Source: Aquidulcibacter paucihalophilus
GTDB lineage: Bacteria; Pseudomonadota; Alphaproteobacteria; Caulobacterales; Caulobacteraceae
Assembly (NCBI GenBank): GCA_030285985.1
Contig: CP127384.1
Coordinates: forward strand, 930,001 to 994,000
Direction of reading: 5' to 3'
DNA length: 64,000 nucleotides
Shown piece by piece: positions 16,701-25,259 of the stretch (its first letter is position 1; each line of letters begins with the position of its first letter). Under the pieces are notes generated by a model. The model saw only the letters and a list, made by a program, of their open reading frames with translations. It had not been told where the DNA came from and did not search any database. Made by a program: the position numbers and the translations under genes.

Positions 16701-17443
16701 TGGTCGAGGCCCTGGTGGCGGGTCCGCGGCATCGCCGGGATGAGGCCAGTGTGATGCTGGTCCGGGTGGAAGGTCGGGCGCCTGAGAGCCGGTCCGATGC
16801 GGCGGTGTTTGCGGGCTGCAGTGCGGTGGCCGTCGAAGGTGTCGAGGGTTGGGAACTGGTGCAGTTCCGGACCGCGACCCTGGTCGGCGGCGGGGTCTGG
16901 CGGCTTTCAGGCCTGTTGAGGGGGCAGCAAGGGACCCATGCGGCGGGCGGGCCGGCCGGGGCGGTGGTGGTGTTCCTCGATCAGGCACCGGCAAGGGCGG
17001 AGACCCCGGGTGCGGAGCGGGGACTGCCGTTGATCTGGCGGGCCGGGCCTGCAGGTGGACCGGCCGGAGGCGCGGGGGTGAGCGAGATCGGGTTCGCGAC
17101 TGAGGGCGTGCATGAGCGACCCTGGTCGCCGGCGCATCTGCGGGCCGCGGCGCGGGCGGACGGCGGCTTCGATCTGGGCTGGATCCCGCGGTCGAGGATC
17201 GATGGCGACCGATGGGACGGCGAGACGGCTGCGCCGGGGACGATGCGGTTCCGGGTGCGGGTGCTGGACGGTGATGCGGCGGTGAGGGTGTCCGAGGTCG
17301 AGACGGCCGCCGCGACCTATGCTGCGGCGGACCTCGCGGAGGATTTTCCGGGCGGTCTGGACGGGAATTCGCGGGTCGGGGTGGCCCAGTGGGGAGAGGG
17401 ATACGGCTGGGGGATTGAGGCGTTCGTCGCCCTGACGGCCTGA
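13724..17443 (+). CDS. GTA giant tail-fibre / TIM-barrel protein (g15)
   Basis: 1239 residues. The N-terminus resembles the phage host-specificity entry (GVGQAIGGPIGAVIGSTLGR). The centre is the GTA TIM-barrel-like glycoside-hydrolase-fold domain (about residues 380-700: LLIGSEMRGLTTTRDAGGGF, IDYVGIDWYPPLGDWRAGDG, VRLTEFGCAAVDRGGNAPNL), followed by phage tail-3-type beta domains with GLLRGQQGTHAA-like and C-terminal AQWGEGYGWGIEAFVAL motifs. It forms the central baseplate fibre used in host contact. Last gene of the cluster; the next gene begins about 75 bases on. Confidence 0.92.
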   Translation: MAQMILGGVGQAIGGPIGAVIGSTLGRMIDQRVVASLEPARQRGPRLETLKVQGTAEGAPMACVLGRARVTGQVIWAARFLEGRRTSSGGKGGPRTVEYDYSLSFAVALCEGEIDGVGRVWADGRPMDLSGVTMRVHRGGVAQTPDPLIEAVEGAAPAYRGTAYVVFEDLPLGPFGNRPPQLGFEVFRRARGNTPRLEDRLEGVCLIPGAGEFVLATEAVMRRDGLTRTTAENLHASDGRADLMVSLDQLQAQCPNLKRVSLVVGWFGDDLRAGHCTIRPGVERADKATEPLTWSVAGLGRGEAHLITQSSGGPAYGGTPSDESVRQAVAALKARGLEVTLYPFLLMDVPAGNGLPDPYGGAEQAAYPWRGRVRGEDGAGAAAAIAAMFGTADGWGLRRQALHYAALAAEAGADGLLIGSEMRGLTTTRDAGGGFPAVAELRTLAAECRAVVGPDVAISYAADWSEYAGVRDGGEVLFHLDPLWADPAIDYVGIDWYPPLGDWRAGDGGIDGAVFAGPDDPAGLAAQVAGGEGFDWFYASGADRAAQVRTPIVDTAHGEDRVFRVKDLKGWWSNTHHDRPGGTRSATPTDWVAGMKPVRLTEFGCAAVDRGGNAPNLFQDPKSAENALPPFSTGARDDRMQRRALEAVLGHFAQADNNPVSPVYGGPMMAAADAWCWDARPWPAFPARGDVWADAGAWRTGHWLNGRLAGETRDLIAAVLRRGGLADGAFEVGGFRGEVQGYVIDRPMRTRDALEPLLAGLGLIAAERGGRVAVVGDEPPVAELTLTGMALPDEGAGLKAERVLELRPGVARVRYIDGEAGYQTGSVVVRSSGEGGGVDLDLPAVCSGALARAAAERALEAGGADRLTILPGPVEALALEPGDTVTVEGRSGGWRVMRLDMDETPSAVLEPVTAVVAGEDDGRPSAGEAPMPPGAPFFRMIELPPLIGSEADGRPIVVVAADPWRPMRVFAGPDAGSLTVRGEVAQPGTVGVLVEALVAGPRHRRDEASVMLVRVEGRAPESRSDAAVFAGCSAVAVEGVEGWELVQFRTATLVGGGVWRLSGLLRGQQGTHAAGGPAGAVVVFLDQAPARAETPGAERGLPLIWRAGPAGGPAGGAGVSEIGFATEGVHERPWSPAHLRAAARADGGFDLGWIPRSRIDGDRWDGETAAPGTMRFRVRVLDGDAAVRVSEVETAAATYAAADLAEDFPGGLDGNSRVGVAQWGEGYGWGIEAFVALTA

Positions 17444-17519
17444 TTTGCTCCGGCTCCCTTTGCGCGGGGCACGCGATGCCCTAACTGACACTCTCAAGAC
17501 TGATGGAGCGGCATTCGAC

Positions 17520-18434
17520 GTGGCGGGCGATCCCTACAAGGAACTGGGCGTTTCGAGGGGCGCGAGCGCGGACGAAATCAAGAAGGCGTTCCGCAAGCTC
17601 GCCAAGGAACTGCATCCCGACAAGAACCCCGGCAATACGGTCGCCGACGAGCGGTTCAAGCGGATTACCGCCGCCTTCGACCTGCTGGGCGACGCAGAGA
17701 AGCGGGCGAAATTTGATCGGGGCGAGATCGACGCGGACGGGCGCGAGCAGTTCCGCGGCTTCGGCGGCGGCGCGCGCGGCGGACCCGGCGGCAATCCCTT
17801 CGGCCAGGGCGGCGCCCGGCAGCAGGGTTTCGAGAACATCGATCTGGACGAGCTCTTCGGCGGCATGTTCGGCGGCGGTGCCCGGCCGGGTGGCGCGCGG
17901 CCCGGCGGATTCGCGTCCAAGGGTCAGGACGTCAAGGCGACGCTGGAGATCAGTCTCGAGGATTCGATCTCGGGGGCGACGCGGCGCATCCAGTTTTCGG
18001 ACGGCCGGATGCTGGATGTCGCGATCCCGAAGGGGGCCAGTGACGGGCAGACGATCCGGCTGAAGGGCCAGGGCGCGCCGGGACGGGGCGGTCCTGCCGG
18101 CGACGCACTGATCGAGCTGAAGGTGGCGAAACATCCGGTCTTCACCCGCGACGGTGCGGACCTGACGATGGATCAGCCGGTGGCGCTGTTCGACGCGGTG
18201 CTGGGCGGCAAGGTGCCGGTGCGGACGCCCGAGGGAACGGTCAGCATGACCATCCCGGCGGGCTCCAGCTCGGGCAAGGTCCTGCGACTGAAGGGCCGGG
18301 GCGCGTTCGCGGACGGCAAGCGCGGGGACCTGCTGGCCAGGCTCATGGTCACCCTGCCGGAGGACAGTGCCGAGCTGACCAAGCTGGCGCAGGCCGCGCG
18401 CGACAAGGGGCCGGTCCGGCCGTTCCGCGACTGA
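17520..18434 (+). CDS. J-domain co-chaperone (CbpA/DnaJ class)
   Basis: 304 residues. J domain at residues 2-70 with the HPD motif (AKELHPDKNPGN) that stimulates DnaK ATPase, a Gly/Phe-rich linker (about 75-145), no zinc-finger Cys repeats, and two C-terminal substrate-binding beta domains. This makes it a type II J protein. The chosen GTG start at 17520 gives MAGDPYKELGVSRGAS, the family's usual N-terminus; a TTG at 17445 would add an unrelated tail. Its stop overlaps the serC start (TGATG). Confidence 0.88.
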   Translation: MAGDPYKELGVSRGASADEIKKAFRKLAKELHPDKNPGNTVADERFKRITAAFDLLGDAEKRAKFDRGEIDADGREQFRGFGGGARGGPGGNPFGQGGARQQGFENIDLDELFGGMFGGGARPGGARPGGFASKGQDVKATLEISLEDSISGATRRIQFSDGRMLDVAIPKGASDGQTIRLKGQGAPGRGGPAGDALIELKVAKHPVFTRDGADLTMDQPVALFDAVLGGKVPVRTPEGTVSMTIPAGSSSGKVLRLKGRGAFADGKRGDLLARLMVTLPEDSAELTKLAQAARDKGPVRPFRD

Positions 18435-19585
18435 TGGCGAGCAAGCCGAACCTCAAGCCCGGGCGGCCGTGGTTCTCGGCGGGGCCGACGGCGAAGCGGC
18501 CGGGATGGTCGTCGCAGGCGATTTCGCACGCTCTGCTGGGGCGTGGCATTCGCGCGCCGGAGGTGGTGGAGCGGTTTGCGCACGGGCTGAGGCTGACGCG
18601 TGAGTTGCTGCAGGTCCCGGCGGATTGGGTGCTGGTCTATGTGCCGGGGTCCGACACCGGCGCGGTCGAGGCCGCCATGTGGTCGATGCTCGGCGAGCGG
18701 CCGGTGCAGGTGCTGGCGTTCGAGAATTTCGGCAAGGTGTGGGCGACCGACGCGGTCGAACATCTGAAACTGGAGCCCGAGGTCATCTCGGCGCCGTGGG
18801 GCGAATGGCCTGATACCTCGGCGGTCGATCCGACGAAGGATCTGGTGTTTCCCTGGAACGGGACGACGTCGGGTGTGTGTGCGCCGGATGCGGACTTCAT
18901 CGCGGAGGACCGCGAGGGGATTGTCATCTGCGATGCGACCTCGGCGGCCTTCGCCATGGCTCTGCCGTGGGGCAGGCTGGATGTGGTGACCTTCAGTTTC
19001 CAGAAGGCCCTGGGCGGAGAGGCGGGGCTGGGCGTGGCCGCCCTGTCGCCGCGCGCGATCGAGCGGCTGGACCGCTATGCGCCGCCGCGACCGGTGCCCA
19101 AGGTGCTGCGCCTGCGCGACAGCAAGGGCTTTGACCGGCTGCTGGCCAGCGGGTCGATGCTGAACACCTTTTCCGTCTGGACCATCGAGGACTGGATCGA
19201 CGCGGTCGAATGGGGGCTGTCGGTCGGCGGGCTGGAGGCCCTGATCGCGCGGACGGAAGCAAACGCCGCGGCGCTCGACGCCTGGGTCCGGCGGACGGAC
19301 TGGATCGACTATCTGGCCGTCGACCCGGCGACCCGGTCGACGACCTCGGTCTGCCTGAAGATCGTCGATCCGCGGGTGACCGCCATGCCCGAGGATGCGC
19401 GGCAGGCGCTGGTCCGGCGGATGAAGGCCCTGGTCGAGGACGAGGGCGCGGCCTTCGATATCGAGAGCCACCGCAACGCGCCCGCCGGCCTGCGGATCTG
19501 GTGTGGCTGCACCGTCGAGACGGCGGACATCGAGGCGCTGGCACCTTGGCTGGACTGGGCGTTCGAGACGGCGCTGGCGGAATAA
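18434..19585 (+). CDS. serC: Phosphoserine aminotransferase
   Basis: 383 residues. PLP enzyme that converts 3-phosphohydroxypyruvate to phosphoserine in serine synthesis and may also act in pyridoxal-phosphate synthesis. It matches the alphaproteobacterial type: PGRPWFSAGPTAKRPGWS near the N-terminus, VYVPGSDTGAVEAAMWS, DATSAAFAMALPWGRLDVVT, and the PLP lysine in TFSFQKALGGEAG. The ATG overlaps the upstream J-protein stop. serA, commonly next to serC in this group, is absent; purA follows after 82 bases. Confidence 0.93.
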   Translation: MASKPNLKPGRPWFSAGPTAKRPGWSSQAISHALLGRGIRAPEVVERFAHGLRLTRELLQVPADWVLVYVPGSDTGAVEAAMWSMLGERPVQVLAFENFGKVWATDAVEHLKLEPEVISAPWGEWPDTSAVDPTKDLVFPWNGTTSGVCAPDADFIAEDREGIVICDATSAAFAMALPWGRLDVVTFSFQKALGGEAGLGVAALSPRAIERLDRYAPPRPVPKVLRLRDSKGFDRLLASGSMLNTFSVWTIEDWIDAVEWGLSVGGLEALIARTEANAAALDAWVRRTDWIDYLAVDPATRSTTSVCLKIVDPRVTAMPEDARQALVRRMKALVEDEGAAFDIESHRNAPAGLRIWCGCTVETADIEALAPWLDWAFETALAE

Positions 19586-19667
19586 TGACGCGGCGACGGG
19601 ACACCTGCTGATTCCCCGGCTATAGGCTGCGCCCGCATTCCGAAATCCCGGACAGCGGAGAAAAGCC

Positions 19668-20963
19668 TTGGCGAACGTTGCAGTAGTCGGCGCCCAGTGG
19701 GGTGACGAGGGCAAGGGCAAGATCGTCGACTGGCTGTCGAACCGCGCCGACATGGTCGTGCGGTTCCAGGGCGGGCACAACGCCGGCCATACGCTGGTGG
19801 TGGACGGCAAGGTCTACAAGCTGGCGCTGCTGCCCTCGGGCGTGGTGCAGGGCAAGCCCTCGATCATCGGCAACGGCGTGGTGGTCGACCCCTGGCATCT
19901 GGTCGGCGAGATTTCGAAGATCGAGGCGCAGGGCATCCGGATCAGTCCCGAGGTACTCATTGTCGCCGACAACGCCTGTCTGATCCTGCCGATTCACCCG
20001 GCGCTGGACGTGGCGCGCGAGGCGGCCGCCAGCGCGCCGGGCGCGCGAATCGGCACCACGGGGCGGGGCATCGGCCCGGCCTATGAGGACAAGGTCGGGC
20101 GCCGGGCGATCCGGGTCTGCGACCTCGCCAATGCCGAGGACCTGAAGGTCAAGATCGACCGGCTGCGCTCGCACCACGATCCGCTGCGGGCCGGACTGGG
20201 GTTGGAGCCGATCGACCCGGAGGCGCTGCTGGCCCAGCTGCTGGAGATCGCGCCGAAAATCCTGCCGTATGTGCAACCGGCCTGGCGGGTGCTGGATCGG
20301 GCGCGGCGGGACGGCAAGCGGGTGCTGTTCGAGGGTGCCCAGGGTGCCTTCCTGGACGTGGACCACGGCACCTATCCCTATGTGACCAGCTCCAACACCG
20401 TGGCCGGTCAGGCCGCAGCGGGGTCGGGCATCGGGCCGCGCGGGGTCGGCTATGTCCTTGGAATCGTGAAGGCCTACACCACCCGGGTGGGTGAGGGTCC
20501 GTTTGCGTGTGAACTCAATGACGAAGTGGGTACGCATCTGGCGACGGTCGGGCGCGAGGTCGGGGTCAATACCGGCCGGGCGCGGCGTTGCGGCTGGTTC
20601 GACGCGGTCCTGGTGCGGCAGTCGGTGGCGATCAACGGCATCGATGGCATCGCCCTGACCAAGCTGGATGTGCTGGACGGACTGAAGACGCTGAAAATCT
20701 GCACCGGCTACCGGATCGACGGGCAGGTGCTGGACTATCTGCCGTCCAGCCTGAAGGCGCAGGCCGCGGCGGAGCCGGTGTTCGAGGAAATGGAAGGCTG
20801 GAGCGAAAGCACGGCCGGTGCGCGCAGCTTCCGCGACCTGAACGCCAATGCGGTCAAATACGTCCGCCGGATCGAGGAGCTGATCGGTGCGCCGGTGGCC
20901 CTGCTTTCGACCAGCCCGGAACGCGACGACACGATTATGATGCACGACCCGTTCCGGGGATAG
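19668..20963 (+). CDS. purA: Adenylosuccinate synthetase
   Basis: 431 residues. Makes adenylosuccinate from IMP, aspartate and GTP, the committed step to AMP. Conserved segments are [17 protein letters not shown] at the N-terminus (P-loop-like), [44 protein letters not shown] and the C-terminal [11 protein letters not shown]. Translation starts at a TTG (19668), preceded by GCGGAG. Together with purB, purC, purL, purQ, purS and purT, the window holds much of the purine pathway. Confidence 0.97.
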   Translation: MANVAVVGAQWGDEGKGKIVDWLSNRADMVVRFQGGHNAGHTLVVDGKVYKLALLPSGVVQGKPSIIGNGVVVDPWHLVGEISKIEAQGIRISPEVLIVADNACLILPIHPALDVAREAAASAPGARIGTTGRGIGPAYEDKVGRRAIRVCDLANAEDLKVKIDRLRSHHDPLRAGLGLEPIDPEALLAQLLEIAPKILPYVQPAWRVLDRARRDGKRVLFEGAQGAFLDVDHGTYPYVTSSNTVAGQAAAGSGIGPRGVGYVLGIVKAYTTRVGEGPFACELNDEVGTHLATVGREVGVNTGRARRCGWFDAVLVRQSVAINGIDGIALTKLDVLDGLKTLKICTGYRIDGQVLDYLPSSLKAQAAAEPVFEEMEGWSESTAGARSFRDLNANAVKYVRRIEELIGAPVALLSTSPERDDTIMMHDPFRG

Positions 20964-21055
20964 GCGACCGGGGTGTCGGGCAACGAAACGCCAGCGTTCA
21001 ACGGGCCTTAACCCACTGGCGCTAAGCACGAACCTCCGAGGTGGAGGTCCGCGTC

Positions 21056-21862
21056 TTGTTTGCAGTCGATCGTCGTGTGCTGGCGAAGTTGGGGCCCGTG
21101 GTCAAACGGGTGCTGATCGTCGACCCGAACCCGCACGCCGCGCGCCTGCTGACCGATATCATGAAGGGGCTGGGCTCACGGGACATCGTGGTTCAGCCGG
21201 ACGAGAAGCGCGCCCTGTTGTCGGCGGCGGAGCTGGAACCGGGCCTCGTGTTCACCGAGCGAACGGGCGAGGGGCTGGACGGCGAATCCCTGGCGCGGGC
21301 GTTCCGGCGCTCGGACATGAACTGTCGCCGGGCGCCGATCATCATGATCACAGCCGATGCGACCGCGCGGTCGATCCTGGGGGCCCGGGATGCGGGCGTG
21401 CACGAGTTCCTCCGCAAGCCTTTCACGAGCGCGGACCTGTTCAAGCGGATCGAGAACGTCGCCATCAAGCCACGCGACTGGGTCGAGGCCGTCGGCTACA
21501 TCGGGCCCGACCGGCGTCGGTTCAACTCAGGCGAATTCTCCGGCACCGGAAAGCGCAAGGCCGATCGGCCGGCGACGGGCGCGGCCGGGCTGGCTGAGAC
21601 CAAGGATCAGGCTATGCGGATCCTGGGCGCGGCGCTGGACCAGTTCGACAGTGATCCGATGCAGGCGGTGCGGGCTATCCGCGAGCAGGCGGCGACGTTG
21701 AAGGCATTGGCGATGAAGGCGTCGGACTCGCGCATGGCGGTCGCTGTCGGCGCCCTCGAGGTTTCGATGGCCGATGGGCCGCCGACCAAGGCGACGCTCG
21801 CCGCGCCGATCGGAACCCTGCTGGCCATGCATCATGTGGCACCGGTCGCCCGGGCCGGCTGA
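21056..21862 (+). CDS. Pseudo-receiver domain protein (Glu at phosphoacceptor site)
   Basis: 268 residues. Residues about 17-135 are a CheY-like receiver (VVKRVLIVDPN, RRAPIIMITADATARS, HEFLRKPFTSADLFKRI), with the usual Thr and Lys present. The phosphoacceptor Asp is replaced by Glu68 in GLVFTERTGEGLDG, and only one of the paired N-terminal acidic residues remains. The C-terminal 130 residues form a helical domain of unknown type. The TTG at 21056 is chosen because GGTGGAGGTCC ends just before it; a GTG at 21041 is the alternative. It may act as a permanently active-like or unphosphorylated adaptor (inference). Confidence 0.75.
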   Translation: MFAVDRRVLAKLGPVVKRVLIVDPNPHAARLLTDIMKGLGSRDIVVQPDEKRALLSAAELEPGLVFTERTGEGLDGESLARAFRRSDMNCRRAPIIMITADATARSILGARDAGVHEFLRKPFTSADLFKRIENVAIKPRDWVEAVGYIGPDRRRFNSGEFSGTGKRKADRPATGAAGLAETKDQAMRILGAALDQFDSDPMQAVRAIREQAATLKALAMKASDSRMAVAVGALEVSMADGPPTKATLAAPIGTLLAMHHVAPVARAG

Positions 21863-21867
21863 GGACC

Positions 21868-22788
21868 TCAGTCCAGCAGCCCGGCGAACGCGCTGACGAC
21901 CCGGGGCCAGGCCGCGGAGGTGGGGTCGATGACCTCGAAATGCCCCGCGCCCTCCAGCACGACAGACTGCGCTCGATCGCCCCGGGCGGCGGCGGCTGCG
22001 GCGTAGTCCTCGCCGAAACGAGGCGGTACGATCGGGTCGAGCGCTCCGGAAATCACGATCTGCCGGTCGCCCAGCGGAAGCAGCGCGGGCGGAGAGGTGT
22101 CGGCGAAGACGTCGCGCCGGCCGGGTTGCTGGACGCCGACCAGGCCGTCGATGGTCGTGGGGCCGCCACAGGCGTCCGGGCCGGTCTGACGATAGGCGTC
22201 GAGGTCGGCGATGCCGGCGAGCGATACGACGCCCCGAACCGGCAGGGGAGCCGCAACCCGAAGCGGGCTTCCGGCGGGCAGGCGATCACGGGCCGCCGCC
22301 CAGAGCGCCAGATGACCGCCGGCGGAATGTCCCGAGACCGCGACGCGCCGGAGGTCGAGTCTGTGTCGGGGGGCGATCGTGCGCAGATGATCGAGGCCCG
22401 CGGCGATGTCCTGGAAGGTGCCGGGATAGCCGCCGCCGGGATGCCCGATGCGACGGTATTCGAGGTTCCAGACGGCGTAGCCGCGGTCCCGCAGGTCTGC
22501 TGCCATATAGTCCATCAGCTCCGTGCCTGGCAGGTCGGCACGCCAGCAGCCGCCGTGGATCAGCACGATGACGGGATGGCGGCCGCGTCCCCGGGGGAGC
22601 CAGAGCTCGCCGAACTGCAGGGCGTCGGCCCCGTAGGCGATGCGTTGGTCAGCCGTGGCGCGAGGCCGGGCCAGAAGCTGGCTGAAGGTAATGGGCGTGC
22701 GGGTCTCGACGGGCGCGATGGGCGTCGGCGAGGGCGCACAGGCCGTCGACGCCAGCAGGCCGGCAAGGGCGGCGGTCATCAGACGCAT
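21868..22788 (-). CDS. Secreted alpha/beta hydrolase (esterase/arylformamidase-like)
   Basis: 306 residues. N-terminal export signal with a weak lipobox (LLASTAC). The catalytic domain has the oxyanion motif HGGCW, the nucleophile in GHSAGGHLALW, an acid near SGALDPIVPP and the His in GAGHFEVIDP. HGG-W plus GHSAGG is the pattern of the HSL-like/arylformamidase branch. It is divergent from kynureninase, whose substrate is made by arylformamidase, but the export signal conflicts with a cytosolic kynurenine role. Both readings remain open. Confidence 0.8.
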   Translation of the reverse strand: MRLMTAALAGLLASTACAPSPTPIAPVETRTPITFSQLLARPRATADQRIAYGADALQFGELWLPRGRGRHPVIVLIHGGCWRADLPGTELMDYMAADLRDRGYAVWNLEYRRIGHPGGGYPGTFQDIAAGLDHLRTIAPRHRLDLRRVAVSGHSAGGHLALWAAARDRLPAGSPLRVAAPLPVRGVVSLAGIADLDAYRQTGPDACGGPTTIDGLVGVQQPGRRDVFADTSPPALLPLGDRQIVISGALDPIVPPRFGEDYAAAAAARGDRAQSVVLEGAGHFEVIDPTSAAWPRVVSAFAGLLD

Positions 22789-22875
22789 CAGGCGGTCCTG
22801 TCGAAGTCGCCGTTTCGCTGGCGCGGCGGCTCACTGTAGAGAGCAGGAGCCGTCCGGCAACCGGAGCCCGAGAGA

Positions 22876-24108
22876 ATGACCATGCGACAGGACTGTCTGG
22901 ACCGGGACGCCACCGACCCGCTGGGCGCGGTGCGCGAACGGTTCAGTCTGCCCGATAAGGTGATCTATCTCGACGGCAATTCGCTGGGGGCCCTGCCCGT
23001 TGCGTCCGCGGAGGCCGTGGGGGCCGCGGTCGAGCGGCAGTGGGGCGGCGATCTGATCGCCAGCTGGAACAAGCACGGCTGGATCGGTTTGCCACAGAGG
23101 GTCGGGAGCAAGATCGCGCGGCTGATCGGTGCAGAAGCGGACGAGGTTGTGGCGGCCGATTCCGTGTCCGTGAACCTGTTCAAACTGGCGGCGGCCGCCG
23201 TGGGTGCCCGGGGAGATCGGCGGGTCGTACTGACCGAAGGGGGCGATTTCCCGACGGATCTCTACATCCTGCAGGGACTGGCGGGCTTGATGCCGGATGT
23301 CGAACTGCGCGTCGTTGAGCCGGGCGGGATCGAGGCCGCGCTGGACGACCGGGTGGCGGTGGTCCTGCTGAGCCACGTCCACTACCGCAGCGGCGCGGTG
23401 CGGGACATGGCAGGGCTGAGCGCCGCGATCCGGGCGGTGGGCGCGCTGGGTCTGTGGGACCTGAGCCATAGCGCCGGTGTTCTGGACGTCGATCTGAACC
23501 GCGACGGTGCCGATCTGGCGGCGGGCTGCGGCTACAAATATCTGAACGGCGGTCCGGGCGCGCCGGCGTATCTGTTCGTGGCCCGACGCCACCAGTCCGG
23601 GCTGCGCAATCCGCTGTCAGGCTGGATGGGCCATGCGCGACCGTTCGATTTCGTCGACGACTATGCGCCGGCCGCGGGCATCGACCGGTGGCTGTGCGGC
23701 ACGCCGCCGATCCTGAGCCTGACCGCGCTCAATGCCGCGCTGGACGCGTTCGACGGGGTGCAGATGGCGACGGCGCGGGCGAAGGCGGGCGCGCTGGGCG
23801 ACCTGTTCATTGAACGGGTCGAGGCGCGATGCGCCGACAAGGGTCTGGCGCTGGCCAGTCCGCGTGAGGCGACGGCGCGCGGCGGGCAGGTCTCGTTCAC
23901 CCACCCGCACGGCTGGGCCGTGATGCAGAATCTCATCGCGCGGGGCGTGATCGGCGATTTCCGCGCGCCGGATGTGATCCGGTTCGGTTTCGCGCCGCTG
24001 TACGTGCGTCGCACAGACGTCTGGGATGCGGTCGAGGTCCTCGGCGAGATTCTCGACAGCGAGAGCTGGCGGGATGCCCGGTTCCAGACGGTGGCCGCGG
24101 TGACCTGA
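22876..24108 (+). CDS. kynU: Kynureninase
   Basis: 410 residues. PLP enzyme that cleaves kynurenine to anthranilate and alanine in tryptophan breakdown. Family features: IYLDGNSLGALPVAS at the N-terminus, SVSVNLFKLAAAA, FPTDLYILQGLA, LWDLSHSAGVLDVDLN, the PLP lysine in CGYKYLNGGPGAPAYLF and SGWMGHARPFDF. No kynA gene lies nearby. The start is the first ATG at 22876; a second ATG two codons on is possible. Confidence 0.95.
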   Translation: MTMRQDCLDRDATDPLGAVRERFSLPDKVIYLDGNSLGALPVASAEAVGAAVERQWGGDLIASWNKHGWIGLPQRVGSKIARLIGAEADEVVAADSVSVNLFKLAAAAVGARGDRRVVLTEGGDFPTDLYILQGLAGLMPDVELRVVEPGGIEAALDDRVAVVLLSHVHYRSGAVRDMAGLSAAIRAVGALGLWDLSHSAGVLDVDLNRDGADLAAGCGYKYLNGGPGAPAYLFVARRHQSGLRNPLSGWMGHARPFDFVDDYAPAAGIDRWLCGTPPILSLTALNAALDAFDGVQMATARAKAGALGDLFIERVEARCADKGLALASPREATARGGQVSFTHPHGWAVMQNLIARGVIGDFRAPDVIRFGFAPLYVRRTDVWDAVEVLGEILDSESWRDARFQTVAAVT

Positions 24109-24145
24109 AGGTGAGCGGCCCGTCGGGGCCACCCACCCGCGGCAT

Positions 24146-25033
24146 CTATGCGTCGACCAGGTTCCGCTCTTCGGCGGCGGCGCGCATGGCCTTCTGTAGC
24201 TTCTCGAAGGCGCGGACCTCGATCTGGCGCACGCGTTCGCGGGACACGCCGTACTGGCCGGCGAGTTCCTCGAGCGTGACCGGATCGTCCTTCAGGCGGC
24301 GTTCCGTGAGGATGTGCTTCTCGCGGTCGGTCAGCTCATGCATGGCCTCTTCCAGCAGGCCGCGGCGGATCGATTTCTCTTCGTCCTCGGCGAGCTGGGT
24401 CTCCTGCGAGACCGCCGTGTCGTCGGCCAGCCAGTCCTGCCACTCGCTCTCGCCGTCGGCGCGCAGGGGCGCGTTCAGTGAGGCGTCGCCGCCGAGGCGG
24501 CGGTTCATGTTGGTGACCTCTTCCTCGGACACGCCCAGCTTGGTGGCGATCGCCGAGAGGTGTTCGGGACGCAGGTCGCCTTCCTCGAAGGCCGAGATCT
24601 GGCTCTTGGCCTTGCGCAGGTTGAAGAACAGCTTCTTCTGCGCGGCCGTGGTGCCCATCTTCACGAGCGACCAGCTGCGCAGGATGTATTCCTGGATCGA
24701 GGCGCGGATCCACCACATGGCGTAGGTCGCCAGGCGGAAGCCCTTGTCCGGATCGAATTTCTTGACGGCCTGCATCAGGCCGACGTTGCCCTCTGAGATC
24801 ACCTCGCCGATCGGCAGGCCGTAGCCGCGATAACCCATGGCGATCTTGGCCACGAGGCGCAGGTGCGATGTCACAAGGCGGTGGGCGCTCTCGGCGTCCT
24901 GGTGCTCGGTCCAGCGTTTGGCGAGCATGAATTCTTCGTCTTTCGCAAGCATGGGGAACTTGCGGATTTCCGTCAGGTATCGCGACAGCCCCTGTTCAGG
25001 CGACATCACCGCGAGTGATCTGGTTACAGCCAT
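24146..25033 (-). CDS. rpoH: Heat-shock sigma factor (sigma-32)
   Basis: 295 residues. Region 2 (RLVTSHLRLVAKIAMGYRGY, ATYAMWWIRASIQEYILRSW), the RpoH box (AAQKKLFFNLRKAKSQ) that sets RpoH apart from other group 3 sigmas, and region 4 (ERRLKDDPVTLEELAGQYGV followed by SRERVRQIEVRAFEKL). The ATG at 25033 is preceded by GGAGGGACC. The 226-base upstream region carries a GGTCAC/GTGACC hairpin at 25154-25173. Together with rluD upstream this is a common proteobacterial order. Confidence 0.97.
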   Translation of the reverse strand: MAVTRSLAVMSPEQGLSRYLTEIRKFPMLAKDEEFMLAKRWTEHQDAESAHRLVTSHLRLVAKIAMGYRGYGLPIGEVISEGNVGLMQAVKKFDPDKGFRLATYAMWWIRASIQEYILRSWSLVKMGTTAAQKKLFFNLRKAKSQISAFEEGDLRPEHLSAIATKLGVSEEEVTNMNRRLGGDASLNAPLRADGESEWQDWLADDTAVSQETQLAEDEEKSIRRGLLEEAMHELTDREKHILTERRLKDDPVTLEELAGQYGVSRERVRQIEVRAFEKLQKAMRAAAEERNLVDA

Positions 25034-25153
25034 ATGGTCCCTCCGACCGTGAAAACGAGCGGGCTCTTCGGAGGCGGCCACCCAATGTGCACCGCCGCCT
25101 CACCCCTCAACGGATGACATAGGGTCGGGTTTCCGCACTTGTCAGTGGCGGAT

Positions 25154-25173
25154 GGTCACACGAAAGCGTGACC
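25154..25173. promoter_or_regulatory. Small inverted repeat upstream of rpoH
   Basis: GGTCAC and GTGACC half-sites around eight bases, about 125 bases upstream of the rpoH start. It could be an operator or a weak terminator of the preceding gene; the sequence does not decide which. Confidence 0.3.
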
Positions 25174-25259
25174 GTTGCCCCGGCGCCACGGCACCAGATA
25201 CGGAAGGCTTACAGAATAGTCAGTCCTTAATCAAGACGGACTAGTGATTTGAACCCGCG

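Noticed and set aside
1..17443. Intact prophage
   Set aside because: Head and tail genes match the GTA set and order, but there is no integrase, repressor, replication or lysis gene and no attachment-site repeat. The cluster reads as a GTA.
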